This document shows positions 54,604 through 63,774 of a DNA stretch of 64,000 nucleotides, in pieces; position 1 is the first letter of the stretch; the number at the start of each line of letters is the position of its first letter. The notes beneath the pieces are model-generated. The model was not told the DNA's origin. It ran no database searches and saw nothing but the letters and a program-made list of their open reading frames with translations. This stretch comes from Pseudomonadota bacterium (GTDB lineage Bacteria > Desulfobacterota > Binatia > Binatales > Binataceae). A program made the translations under genes and the position numbers. The stretch covers positions 248,001-312,000 of the forward strand of contig JAJPIL010000007.1 in assembly GCA_021324755.1 (NCBI GenBank). Direction: 5' to 3'.

Positions 54604-55737
54604 TTGAACGTCATCGTTCGCACTCTAATATTTAGAATTGTGGGACAGCGACACGAACAAGGCTACCCAGCACGCTACTGGCACCGACTGGCCGACGGGC
54701 GAATTCAATGTGATCTCTGTCCGCGCTTTTGCAAGCTCAGCGAAGGGCAACATGGTCTTTGCTTTGTGCGAGCTCGGCGGCAGGACCGCATGATTTTAAC
54801 GACCTATGGCCGTTCGTCTGGCTTTTGTATCGACCCGATCGAGAAAAAGCCGCTTAACCACTTTTTACCCGGAAGCGCGGTGCTGTCGTTCGGGACCGCA
54901 GGATGTAATCTTGCGTGTCGCTTCTGTCAGAACTGGGACATCTCAAAGGCACGCGAATTCGACCGCTTGACGCAGTCCGCCTCGCCGGAGCAGATCGCAC
55001 GAGCAGCAGTTCTAAGCGGATGCCGCTCTGTAGCTTTTACCTACAACGATCCGGTCATATTCGCAGAGTACGCAATAGACGTCGCCCAGGCCTGTCACGC
55101 ACAAGGCATAAAAACCGTTGCCGTCTCGGCCGGTTATATCTGCGCTGAGCCTCGTGCCGACTTGTTCCAGCATATAGACGCTGCAAACATCGATCTAAAA
55201 GCCTTCACTGAAAGTTTTTATAAAAGGCTGTGCGCGGGCGCGCTTGCGCCTGTTCTCGAAACCTTAGTTTACCTCAAGCGTGAGACTCGGGTCTGGTTGG
55301 AAATAACGACCCTACTTATCCCGGGGGAAAACGACTCGCCGCAAGAAATCGAGGCTCTAAGCACTTGGATATTGGACAACCTTGGTTGCGACGTGCCGTT
55401 GCATTTTACCGCGTTTCATCCCGACTGGAAGCTTAAGGATCGTCCGCCCACACCTCCTCAGACGCTCAAAGCCGCCCGCAAACTGGCGATTAGCCTTGGA
55501 CTTCGATACGTTTACACCGGTAACATCTATGACGAAATTGGACAGACCACTTATTGCCATAGTTGCCAGACGCCCTTGATCGGCCGCGATTGGTATAATC
55601 TAACTCTATGGAATCTTGATGGGTCCGGCCGGTGCAAAAACTGCGGCACACCCTGCGCTGGGGTGTTCGACGGTCCGCCAGGAAGTTGGGGGAGGCGGCG
55701 CCGTCTGGTCGATGTTGCCAACGTGGCTGCGGATTGA
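54604..55737 (+). CDS. amrS: AmmeMemoRadiSam system radical SAM enzyme
   Basis: A 377-residue protein from a TTG; a GTG at 54640 gives an N-terminus closer to the family (RYWHRLADGRIQCDLCPRFC). It binds a [4Fe-4S] cluster through CNLACRFCQNWDIS (CxxxCxxC) and carries AFTYNDPVIF and VWLEITTLLIPGENDS. The C-terminus has a rubredoxin-like zinc site (CHSCQTPLIGRDWY, GRCKNCGTPC). Together with AmrB it makes two parts of the AmmeMemoRadiSam set, divergently transcribed from a shared region. Confidence 0.92.
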   Translation: MNVIVRTLIFRIVGQRHEQGYPARYWHRLADGRIQCDLCPRFCKLSEGQHGLCFVRARRQDRMILTTYGRSSGFCIDPIEKKPLNHFLPGSAVLSFGTAGCNLACRFCQNWDISKAREFDRLTQSASPEQIARAAVLSGCRSVAFTYNDPVIFAEYAIDVAQACHAQGIKTVAVSAGYICAEPRADLFQHIDAANIDLKAFTESFYKRLCAGALAPVLETLVYLKRETRVWLEITTLLIPGENDSPQEIEALSTWILDNLGCDVPLHFTAFHPDWKLKDRPPTPPQTLKAARKLAISLGLRYVYTGNIYDEIGQTTYCHSCQTPLIGRDWYNLTLWNLDGSGRCKNCGTPCAGVFDGPPGSWGRRRRLVDVANVAAD

Positions 55738-55848
55738 ACACCACCCATAGCTTTCGCTTTGACGGGGGTAAATTATCGAGCCTTCACTGACTTGTCGACG
55801 CTGTGCAATTAACTGGCGCGGCAATAAAAGCAGGAGCAAAACCGTCTT

Positions 55849-56568
55849 ATGGTTAACGTCGAGTTAGTCTACGACGAGGGTTGCCCAACTTTAAAAGAGG
55901 CGCGAAGAAACCTCGCAGCCGCCATGATGAAGCTCGGCCTCGAACCTCATTGGACCGAAGTCGAGCGGTCATCGCCGATGGCCACCTGGGCCCGAAGCTT
56001 TGCCTCGCCGACAATTCTGGTAAATCGCGAAGACGTAGTGGGCAGCGCGGTGCCTGGCGCGATGGCCAAGCTTGAATCTTGCGAGACCGATGCCCGGCCT
56101 GCGCCGCCGGTGGCGGTTATCGCTGACGCGATCGCCCGAGCGCTTGCCCGCGAGTGGACGTGGATCGCAGCGGAAAAGCAGCGAAGCTCGCTGAGGGACA
56201 CGTTGCTTATCACGTTCGGATGCCTCGGCTGTTGTCTCCCATTTTTGGTTGCCAGCATGGCTTCGGCTGGCTTATTCACCTATCTGCGCTCGTCTCTGCA
56301 CTCGCCGACACATGCTTGGGCTGTCACACTGCCCCTTACCGCGCTTGCAGTAATAGGTCTGTACCTGGAAGGCAGAAAAAGCAGCTACAAACCCTTTCTG
56401 TTAGGGGTCGCCTCGGTGTTGCTTCTTTATGGCGGACTTCTAGCCTGGCGGTTGTCTCTGCTGGTTTGGATTGCTTTTGCCCTGTTGGTTTGCGCCGTGG
56501 GATGGGCAGTCTTGGAGCATCGGAGCCGAACCGCAAGGGGCTGCTCGTCACCAAATTGCGCCACATAA
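55849..56568 (+). CDS. Thioredoxin-like domain fused to a MerC-like membrane domain
   Basis: A 239-residue protein. Residues 1-95 read VNVELVYDEGCPTLKEARRN then SFASPTILVNREDVVG, resembling the thioredoxin-like domain of alkylmercury-lyase-related and similar proteins. Three or four helices follow, starting FGCLGCCLPFLVASMASAGL with a CxxCC-type Cys cluster like MerC/MerT metal-transport helices. A Cys pair in the C-terminal tail (CSSPNC) could bind metal. No merR or merA gene is nearby, so a mercury role is only suggested. Confidence 0.55.
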   Translation: MVNVELVYDEGCPTLKEARRNLAAAMMKLGLEPHWTEVERSSPMATWARSFASPTILVNREDVVGSAVPGAMAKLESCETDARPAPPVAVIADAIARALAREWTWIAAEKQRSSLRDTLLITFGCLGCCLPFLVASMASAGLFTYLRSSLHSPTHAWAVTLPLTALAVIGLYLEGRKSSYKPFLLGVASVLLLYGGLLAWRLSLLVWIAFALLVCAVGWAVLEHRSRTARGCSSPNCAT

Positions 56569-56751
56569 AACTGCAAAAGACGCCGTGGACGCAAACCGTT
56601 AATTCAGCATCCGCATCAACGGCAGCGAGCCCTTTCAACCCAGAACAATGGCAAAGGTGCGTGGAATTGTGCCTATCCCGGTTCGACTGGTCTCTTTCGT
56701 ATCGACCAAGGGTAGTAGGGGTCCACTGATGGTTTCCCTTGGAAGCGGTCA

Positions 56752-58032
56752 ATGCAAACTGGACAATTCAGCTCGATAGAAAAAGCGACGGTCGAAGCTG
56801 CGCAAGCAAAAAGGCATGGCGCAATGGGATGGCAGGTGGTCGTCATCGTAGTTGCACAACTTCTCGGAACTTCGCTCTGGTTTAGCGCGAACAGCGCCGC
56901 TCACGATTTGATGCGCGTCTGGGGCTTGACTACCTCTCAACTGGGCTCCCTGACGAGTGCCGTACAGTTAGGCTTTATTTGCGGCACGATGGCTTTTGCT
57001 ATAACCGGCCTTGCCGACCGCTTTCCCGCCAGCCGGATCTTCACTGCCTCTGCCGTAGCTGGGGCCCTGTTCAACGCTGGTTTCGCGCTGCTCGCCTCTA
57101 ACGTTTCGCAGGCAATCTGCTTCCGTTTCGTTGTGGGGATTTGCCTTGCCGGGGTATATCCTCTTGGCATGAAAATGATCGTTTCGTGGGTGGGAGACAG
57201 AGCGGGCGAAGCGTTGGGGCTCCTAATAGGCATGTTAACTCTGGGCACGGCGCTTCCGCACGGACTACGCGCGCTCAGCGATTCGCTGGGATGGCAGCGG
57301 GTCGTGTTGTCTTCTTCGTTGCTGGCGCTGGCCGGAGCCGTGATCGTTTTCAAATTGGGCGATGGGCCTTTCCTAAAACTTGGGCAGGCCAGAGCCCAAC
57401 GCAAATGGGGCCGCGTCCTTGACGCTTTTCGTGTCGAAGCGTTTCGCGCCTCAGCCCTGGGTTACTTCGGTCACATGTGGGAGCTTTACGCATTCTGGAC
57501 GCTCGTCCCCATTCTGGTGGCGTCGCTTTTTTCGGCTTCTCGCGCAGACCCGCCACCAACAACTCTTGTCGCAGGGCTTTCCTTTTTAGTTATCGGCATC
57601 GGTTTTGTCGGATGTACGCTAGGCGGGTACCTGAGCCGCTCGTACGGCAGTCCAAAGGTCGCTGCGGGCGCTCTGGTGCTCTCGGGCTTGATGTGCGCCC
57701 TCTTCCCGTTACTTAAAGGGAGTTCATTTGCAGTCCGACTTACCGTACTCGTCGTTTGGGGTATCGCAGTGATTGCCGATTCGGCGCAATTTTCGGCCAT
57801 TTCTGCCCGAACTTGCCCACCAGATCTGGTTGGAAGCGCGCTTGCAATTCAAAACAGTATCGGCTTCTTAATTACGGTTGTCGCGATCTCGTTAACAACC
57901 TTCGCGGTTCACTCCCTGGGCGTCTATGTGACCTGGCTGCTATTTCCCGGACCGGTTTTTGGACTGCTCTGGATGTACCCACTGCTTAAACCGAGGCGTT
58001 CGGTCCTGGAAGCAGCTTCGACCGCAACCTGA
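56752..58032 (+). CDS. Major facilitator superfamily transporter
   Basis: A 426-residue protein with 12 predicted helices. The first half includes [20 protein letters not shown] and the A-like motif region [12 protein letters not shown]. The second half contains [20 protein letters not shown]. The N-terminal LWFSANA pattern is common in a subgroup of uncharacterised MFS exporters. The gene is 184 bases downstream of the thioredoxin-MerC-like gene and could share its transcript. Substrate unknown. Confidence 0.85.
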   Translation: MQTGQFSSIEKATVEAAQAKRHGAMGWQVVVIVVAQLLGTSLWFSANSAAHDLMRVWGLTTSQLGSLTSAVQLGFICGTMAFAITGLADRFPASRIFTASAVAGALFNAGFALLASNVSQAICFRFVVGICLAGVYPLGMKMIVSWVGDRAGEALGLLIGMLTLGTALPHGLRALSDSLGWQRVVLSSSLLALAGAVIVFKLGDGPFLKLGQARAQRKWGRVLDAFRVEAFRASALGYFGHMWELYAFWTLVPILVASLFSASRADPPPTTLVAGLSFLVIGIGFVGCTLGGYLSRSYGSPKVAAGALVLSGLMCALFPLLKGSSFAVRLTVLVVWGIAVIADSAQFSAISARTCPPDLVGSALAIQNSIGFLITVVAISLTTFAVHSLGVYVTWLLFPGPVFGLLWMYPLLKPRRSVLEAASTAT

Positions 58033-58034
58033 AT

Positions 58035-58600
58035 TCAGAGCCCACCGGCGGTCGCATTCTCCAGTTTTAGATTCGCCTCCAGAGATTTACAGCCAGGCGG
58101 CACTCCCTCGTAGAGCGACGGCAGGATGGCAACGTCGGCGACCCACGGCGAACGACGCATTTCAGCCTGGAAGCTCAGGCAACGGTCTTGCCGACTAATT
58201 CTGAGTGAGAGGTTTTGCGCCTGGAATCGACCGTGAAGTGACCCACTGCACGCGAGCCAAATCGATCGCGTCAGGCAGTTTGCGGGCGAGGTTTGCGAAA
58301 GCGTCGAGAAGAAACGATCGTCTGTCAGATACTCCGGGTGCCCAATTCCGAGCAAAACCTTACGACCATCGACAAAAGCTTTTTGCGGACAGCTACCCGT
58401 CAGCTAGGCTCAGTTGGATCAAGCGATCAAGGCCGCGCCCGTTATGCGCTACGTAACCTTTTGCGGGTTAATCGCTTGGTCCGAATCAAGTAGGTGGCCG
58501 CCTGTCGGAGACAGCTGAATAATGGCCAGCTTGGCGGCGTGGGACGGGATTGTTCCGGCTAGGCGGCAAAAGCCGTGCCCCCACGCTTAGCGAATCGTTT
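58035..58600 (-). pseudogene. Probable decayed gene spanning three reading frames
   Basis: On the minus strand, protein-like segments line up in successive frames: CRLAGTIPSHAAKLAIIQLS, then GYVAHNGRGLDRLIQLSLAD, then VDGRKVLLGIGHPEYLTDDR, then DAFANLARKLPDAIDLARVQ, and RRSPWVADVAILPSL near 58100. Each switch needs a small indel, and there are in-frame stops (for example a TAG after the LSLADG segment in one frame). No family could be recognised, and because frames were chosen by eye this could partly be chance. Confidence 0.3.
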
Positions 58601-58760
58601 TGTCACCGCGTGAGAACCTGGTTATCCCCATAAACTTGTACACTTAAAAGGCTTCGTCATCGTTTTCCGAAGTGTGGCGAAAAAAAGCGATGTAGTCTCG
58701 ACCGAGGATGTCATGCTACTGTCGAAGTGAGAAACGCCTATCGGTTTTAGGAGCTACGCT

Positions 58761-59882
58761 ATGAGCATGGCGTCGTTGGGGGAGATACGTTATGCGCTTG
58801 ACCCTACCCGCGCTGCGCGCAAGCTTTGGTCGATCTTCTCCGTGGCACCTGAGCCGCTCTCGGCCTGGCGGCTTATTCCTCGTCAAGTCTTAGACTCCAT
58901 TTCGCCGACCGAAGCAAAGGGGTTTATTAGCGCGCTGCTGCCGATCGTGCGTGATGGCAGGGAAGTGGAGCTTTTTAAGCTGCGCCGTCTCTATCAACTG
59001 TTCGCCATGATGGGAGTTAGTGCAGCGTGTAGGCGGGCTTTCGTAGACGCTCTCTACACACGTCTCAATCTCGAGCCGAAAGAACTGCCTACCTTTGCAA
59101 GCCGCGAAACCGCCGACGCCCTCTGGCAAGAGGCATCCTACATGGCTGGACGGCTTGCGAGTGCGCAGGCTCAGGCTTACCTTGAACGCCTGCGCGCACA
59201 TCTTTGCGTCAGCGAGGGTACACGACTTGACGCGCGCCTGGGCGAGTTTCTCGACTGGCTTACCGAGCTCGAGAACCGGGCTGCGCAGCTGCTGTCGAAG
59301 GAAGGCCACGTGGTCAAACCTGAAGAGCGACGCAAGGAGATTTTTAAAAAGCTTATCGCCTACGTCGGAGTACCACTTGGTGTTATTTACCCGCTCGGCG
59401 TGGTGGGGCTCTCAACTGAAGGGATCGTTACTGGACTTGCCGCCTTGGGCTCATTCGGTCTCGCTGCGGCAGGAACGGTGAGCGCTGCGCCGGTAATGGC
59501 CGGCCTTGTCGTTCTAGCAGCTCTAGCAGGTACCAGCAAAAAACTCCTCGATATGATTATCCCCACTACTGACAGCGACAAAGTTTCGGCTGAGGTGGAG
59601 CGGGTGCTTGCTGCCGGGGAAAAGCTTCGGCGAGCCTACGAGCGAACGCCGGGTTCTTGCGCGCCGAGCGAGGAGCTCGAAAGGGCCTACACCGAAGCGC
59701 TGGAACTCATAAAGTCTTTGGTACCAAAGGCTGAACAAGCGCGCCGAGCGTACCTCCTAGAGCTCGGGCGGCGGTACCTTGAGATGCTGGCTTGTGATGA
59801 AGAGGCGCTAGGTGCCGAAAACCACCTCGCTGCCGACGACCTAGCTCGCTTGAGAAGCTTGGATGCCAAGCTTCTCGACTGA
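58761..59882 (+). CDS. Unrecognised membrane-associated protein with helical and coiled-coil parts
   Basis: A 373-residue protein with a good ribosome binding site (TTAGGAG 8 bases before the ATG). The first ~190 residues are helical and charged (LDPTRAARKLWSIFSVAPEP, LSKEGHVVKPEERRKEIFKK). Residues about 200-262 contain two hydrophobic helices (YVGVPLGVIYPLGVVGLSTE, then VMAGLVVLAALAG). The C-terminal ~110 residues are likely coiled-coil (VERVLAAGEKLRRAYER, KAEQARRAYLLELGRRYLEM). I do not recognise a domain, and its neighbours give no functional hint. Confidence 0.7.
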   Translation: MSMASLGEIRYALDPTRAARKLWSIFSVAPEPLSAWRLIPRQVLDSISPTEAKGFISALLPIVRDGREVELFKLRRLYQLFAMMGVSAACRRAFVDALYTRLNLEPKELPTFASRETADALWQEASYMAGRLASAQAQAYLERLRAHLCVSEGTRLDARLGEFLDWLTELENRAAQLLSKEGHVVKPEERRKEIFKKLIAYVGVPLGVIYPLGVVGLSTEGIVTGLAALGSFGLAAAGTVSAAPVMAGLVVLAALAGTSKKLLDMIIPTTDSDKVSAEVERVLAAGEKLRRAYERTPGSCAPSEELERAYTEALELIKSLVPKAEQARRAYLLELGRRYLEMLACDEEALGAENHLAADDLARLRSLDAKLLD

Positions 59883-60014
59883 ACTGCAAAATGGCGCAAG
59901 CAGTTCTTGAGTTCGACTGTGGCGCTCTCAAGGCGAAAGAGCAACGCAGACGAAGACGTGGAACTTGGTTTTAATGCTGGGCAAATGCCGCTTTTGCGTT
60001 CTTCAGTGAGACGA

Positions 60015-60728
60015 ATGAGAACCTTCCTTGTGATCGCTTTGCTGCTTGCTGTGGCGCTTAGGGGTGCATCCCAAGCTCAAAGTGCCGAGCCCGGCCACGA
60101 GAATTCTCCCCCAGCGTATCATCATCACTTCAGCGACGCTCAGCGGTGGGTCGCCGTGTTTGAAGCGCCAGACCGCGAGCGATGGCAAAAGCCCGACGAA
60201 GTTATCAAGGCCCTCAAGCTAAAGCCTGGGCAAACGGTTGTCGACATCGGCGCGGGAACCGGCTATTTCACACGCCGATTCGCCAAGGCCGTCGGACCGC
60301 ATGGTAAGGCGGTCGGGCTCGACATCGAACCTAGCTTGGTTGCCTACATGCGCGCGGATGCGAAAAGACAAGGCCTTTCGAATTACGAGGCGCGGCTGGT
60401 CAAGCCGGACGATCCCGAGCTTTCGCCGAACTCAGCCGACTTGATCTTCTTCTGCGACGTACTTCACCACATCGACAATCGTCCGGTCTATCTCAGAAGC
60501 CTTATTCCTGCGCTTCGTCCAAACGGGCGCGTGGCAGTGATCGACTTTAAGAAGCGCGCAGATACTACGATCGGCCCACCCCCTCGCTATCGTATTTCGC
60601 GCAAAGAAATGATCGACGAGTTTCGTAAGGCCGGCTTTGAGCTAATCGTCGAGCATCGCTTTCTCCCCTACCAATACTTTCTCGAGTTCGCTCCCCAAAA
60701 CAGGCTGCGAAAGGATCCTTCGTTATAG
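60015..60728 (+). CDS. Class I SAM methyltransferase with a signal peptide
   Basis: A 237-residue protein from the ATG at 60015, which starts a signal peptide (MRTFLVIALLLAVALRGASQ then AQSAEP). The frame is open from 59907. The mature chain is a class I methyltransferase: QTVVDIGAGTGYFTRRFAKA (motif I), VGLDIEPSLVAYMRADAKRQ, LIFFCDVLHHIDNRPVYLRS and PNGRVAVIDFKKRADTTIGP. Exported methyltransferases of this type occur in several Gram-negative genomes, but the methyl donor is normally cytoplasmic, so the location or cleavage deserves testing. It follows the gene at 58761 closely. Confidence 0.8.
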   Translation: MRTFLVIALLLAVALRGASQAQSAEPGHENSPPAYHHHFSDAQRWVAVFEAPDRERWQKPDEVIKALKLKPGQTVVDIGAGTGYFTRRFAKAVGPHGKAVGLDIEPSLVAYMRADAKRQGLSNYEARLVKPDDPELSPNSADLIFFCDVLHHIDNRPVYLRSLIPALRPNGRVAVIDFKKRADTTIGPPPRYRISRKEMIDEFRKAGFELIVEHRFLPYQYFLEFAPQNRLRKDPSL

Positions 60729-61067
60729 TTTCTGGAAAGCGGTGGGAGCGGCCGCGACGTGAAACTTAAGTTCGAGAGCGATTGGAAGAACAGACAGCCT
60801 AATCTCTAAGCCCCCGCCTCGATGCTTCACGCACGCTTCTTTTGACAGACGAGCAAAGCGCCGCAGTTTGTCTTCGTCTTATCGGAGGTTTGGCGTCGAC
60901 CGAAGTGGTCGCTGTCTGATTTACGCCCCGTCCTCGAATAGAAATCGGCCGCCTGCTTATGCCTTGGAATGTCGCTTTCGCTGATCCCCGGGATCTTTTC
61001 CAAACCAGGCGCAAAATGGCCTCAAACACTTGACCTGGTGGCGGCCTTGAAAAGGGGCTTTGCAACG
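60729..61067. other. Intergenic region, nothing recognised
   Basis: About 339 bases between convergent genes. A minus-strand 88-codon frame at 60799-61065 is Arg/Ser-rich and has no motif or clear start signal; I treat it as chance. No clear terminator hairpin was found. Confidence 0.35.
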
Positions 61068-62333
61068 CTAGAGCGAGAGGATGGCTCCGTTTTGCTCGAG
61101 ATGGCGGCGCAAAATTTTTACGTCCAAATCAGCCGGGTCAATCCCGGCGCCCACCGCGAGAGCGGCTGCGGCGCCTGCCGCTTGGCCGGTAGCGATACAG
61201 GGCGGAATTTCCTTGGTCGCATGATGGACTCGATGGTCTACTGAAATACATCGTCCGGCCACCAGGAGGTTGGGGAATTCGCGCGGCAAAAGCGAGCGGT
61301 ACGGGATAAAATAGACCGCGCCGTATTTAGTCCAATGGCCAGTTATCGCTATGGCGTCGTCAAAGGGGCGGTCCATGTCGTCGCGCGCGAGCACGTAGCG
61401 GCCGCAGAGCCTTCTACTTTCCGTAATTCCGATTTGATCGGCGATGTGGCATATGTGCGCGCGTTTAAAGTTAGGCAACTCAGCACGCAAGCGATCAACC
61501 TCTTCCATCACGCGCTTTCTGCACTCGAGCTCTGCGTAAGTTAGGTCATCCGGGTCGGTAGCGTCGATCTTGCGCGCAATTCGCTCGGTTGCACCCCACG
61601 GCACAAGCACGCGCCCCTCTCCGATCGTGCGGAAAAACCATCCCCCGGCATCGATCGCTCCTTCTACGTTCTCGACGCCGCCTATCACGAACCACAGCCA
61701 AGGCAGCACACGTTCTTTTTCATAAGACACGCCCGCTGAAGCGAAGACATCGCCATCACCGGTGGCGTCGATTACTACCTTGGCGAGAATCGCAAAGCGT
61801 CCCGACTTGCTTTGAAACGCAACGCCCGTAAGACGCCCGTTTTCAATTAGCGCTTCAGCCGCAAAGCTGTGAAGCAACAGGCGGACCCCCGCTTCCTCCA
61901 CCATACAGTTCAACGCGTACTTGAATTCTTCCGCGTCGTAGGCCACCGAGTAGCGCACGCGATGAGGCCCATGACCCCATACCAAGCCCCATCGCCGGTC
62001 TCGTTCAACCAGTTCGGGATCTTCTCGCCCCCATTCTGCTCTGTGTGGAAAATACGCAGCAGATCGCCGAACGAGCCGCTCAGTTATCTCCTGACAAAGC
62101 CCGCCTACGACTTGACGACCGCGCCCGTCGTCGAGGGTGAGTAACAGGATTATCATTCCGCCGGTCGCAAGTCCCCCGAGATATCCGAGTCGCTCGACCA
62201 AAATCACCTCAGCACCGGCGCGCGCAGCCGCAACTGCAGCTGCCACACCGGCGCTTCCGCCGCCAACCACCAAGACATCGGTATGCGCCTTGACCGGCGT
62301 CTTACGCTCAGGCTCCAAAACAAACCTTTGCAT
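61068..62333 (-). CDS. FAD-dependent oxidoreductase
   Basis: A 421-residue protein of the FAD_oxidored family. It has the dinucleotide-binding motif VLVVGGGSAGVAAAVAAARA at about residues 20-39, EVILVERLGYLGGLATGG, VVIDATGDGDVFASAGVSYE and NLLVAGRCISVDHRVHHATK, all typical of that family. The substrate is unknown. It is convergent with the methyltransferase gene and divergent from the next gene. Confidence 0.9.
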   Translation of the reverse strand: MQRFVLEPERKTPVKAHTDVLVVGGGSAGVAAAVAAARAGAEVILVERLGYLGGLATGGMIILLLTLDDGRGRQVVGGLCQEITERLVRRSAAYFPHRAEWGREDPELVERDRRWGLVWGHGPHRVRYSVAYDAEEFKYALNCMVEEAGVRLLLHSFAAEALIENGRLTGVAFQSKSGRFAILAKVVIDATGDGDVFASAGVSYEKERVLPWLWFVIGGVENVEGAIDAGGWFFRTIGEGRVLVPWGATERIARKIDATDPDDLTYAELECRKRVMEEVDRLRAELPNFKRAHICHIADQIGITESRRLCGRYVLARDDMDRPFDDAIAITGHWTKYGAVYFIPYRSLLPREFPNLLVAGRCISVDHRVHHATKEIPPCIATGQAAGAAAALAVGAGIDPADLDVKILRRHLEQNGAILSL

Positions 62334-62543
62334 ACTTTTTAACGGCTAACCTAAGTCTATCCGCACTACGTCGCGGTTGCCACTGGCGGTCTGTAAAATT
62401 TCTTCGCGAAAGCCGCCTACTATGAGTTTCACCAGCGACGCTGTTGTCAGCACGCCCTTTTTATTTGACGGCGCGGCACGCTAGGTTTAAGCGTTAGCTG
62501 TTGTGCTTTACAATTTGTTTTCGGTTTCGGGGGAAAATGAGCT

Positions 62544-63719
62544 ATGCCTACGTCGAAGGCTACTTCCAAAGCCAGCACTAGGAAAAAGAGCACGCGCCTT
62601 CCGGGAAAGGCTTCATACCGCGTCTTTTCAGCAAGCCTTGAGCCGATCTGGACGCGCGACCTCGACGAAGTCGTGGCGATGACGCCCGAAGGGATGGCGC
62701 GGGCTTCGTTGCTGGTGATGTCGAGTTACGACTACCTTTTGCTCTCGGCGCGAAGCCTTGGCAATTCGGAGTATCGCCGGCTCATGACCGAATGTCTGGT
62801 CGCGCCCAAAGTGACCTTCCTTGAAATGTATCCTACCGAAGCGGACCGCCGGCGTTTGTTCGACGAAATGGTAGCCCGTGGATACTTCAACAAGGAAGAT
62901 TCCCCTGATTACGTGTGGCCACCCGGACATATGACACCGCAGAGCTATCTCACCACGCCAGCAAGCCACAACGACTTTTACAACGCCTTTCCCGGAGGCC
63001 TCGCTGTAACCGTAGCCTACAACGTACGAATGGCTGAGGAATATACCCGTCATTATCGCCAGTTATACGGCGTGCCGATAAACCGCGACCTGCCAGTGGC
63101 AGCGCTGTGCGTGCACGAATACCCGAAGACCTGGCTCTACCAGTGGCAAAACGACGGCTCCTGGCTGGAGGAGCCGCGCACGATTTTCGACGACACTTGG
63201 CATGCTCACTGTATATACGTTACGGCCGAGCTGATGCATCGGCGGTGCGATTCGGCGCTCGTCACCGCGGTCGCTGCCGCCCATCTGCTGTCCGCCTTCG
63301 AATCGGTGCGACGCGGGCGGCGTACCACCGTAAGATGGTTCGGCTTAGAGCGCGTCGCAGACTTTATAAAGGCCGCAGCCGTCATGGCTCAGGTCGATCC
63401 GGTCGATTACGGCCTGCTGGAGCGTAACGGCAAGGAACCAGTCCTTCCGCCACTGCCGGCTGAACAGTGGGTTACCCATCTGGCCGACATGAATTGGCCG
63501 TACGCGATGGGCGCAGCCCATCTTCACACTTATCCTCTGCTCAAGCAAATCGCCCGCGACGACTACGGAATCAGTGACAAAGATCTCTCTGGGCGCGTTT
63601 TCAACCAGTTCAAGAACTACATATGGTCGCAGCTCGGTCAGATCACGCTTTACGAGGTTTTGGTGCGCGAGGGTTATGAAGCAGCTAGACGCACAATCCA
63701 TCGCTTGATAAGCAGGTAA
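62544..63719 (+). CDS. Uncharacterised protein with HD-domain-like spacing
   Basis: A 391-residue protein with GGGGGA upstream of its ATG and a Lys/Ser/Thr-rich N-terminus. From about residue 140 the layout resembles a degenerate HD phosphohydrolase: SHNDFYNAFPGGLAVTVAYN, ALCVHEYPKTW where the HD pair is His191-Glu192, and WHAHCIYVTAELMHRR (His220, His222). Later YAMGAAHLHTYPLLKQIAR may add metal ligands. If the metal site binds, Glu replaces the usual Asp. No substrate can be proposed. Confidence 0.55.
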   Translation: MPTSKATSKASTRKKSTRLPGKASYRVFSASLEPIWTRDLDEVVAMTPEGMARASLLVMSSYDYLLLSARSLGNSEYRRLMTECLVAPKVTFLEMYPTEADRRRLFDEMVARGYFNKEDSPDYVWPPGHMTPQSYLTTPASHNDFYNAFPGGLAVTVAYNVRMAEEYTRHYRQLYGVPINRDLPVAALCVHEYPKTWLYQWQNDGSWLEEPRTIFDDTWHAHCIYVTAELMHRRCDSALVTAVAAAHLLSAFESVRRGRRTTVRWFGLERVADFIKAAAVMAQVDPVDYGLLERNGKEPVLPPLPAEQWVTHLADMNWPYAMGAAHLHTYPLLKQIARDDYGISDKDLSGRVFNQFKNYIWSQLGQITLYEVLVREGYEAARRTIHRLISR

Positions 63720-63749
63720 GCCACTGAAATTCCTTGTCGATTCGGAAAA

Positions 63750-63774
63750 GCGAGAGCACCAGGTGGCCTCTCGC
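63750..63774 (+). other. Strong hairpin after the last gene
   Basis: GCGAGAG (63750-63756) pairs perfectly with CTCTCGC (63768-63774); no T-run follows. It begins 31 bases after the stop of the HD-like gene, so it may be a factor-dependent terminator or an mRNA 3' stabiliser. Confidence 0.35.

Noticed and set aside
60799-61065. 88-codon minus-strand frame before the FAD oxidoreductase end
   Set aside because: Arg/Ser-rich composition and no start signal.
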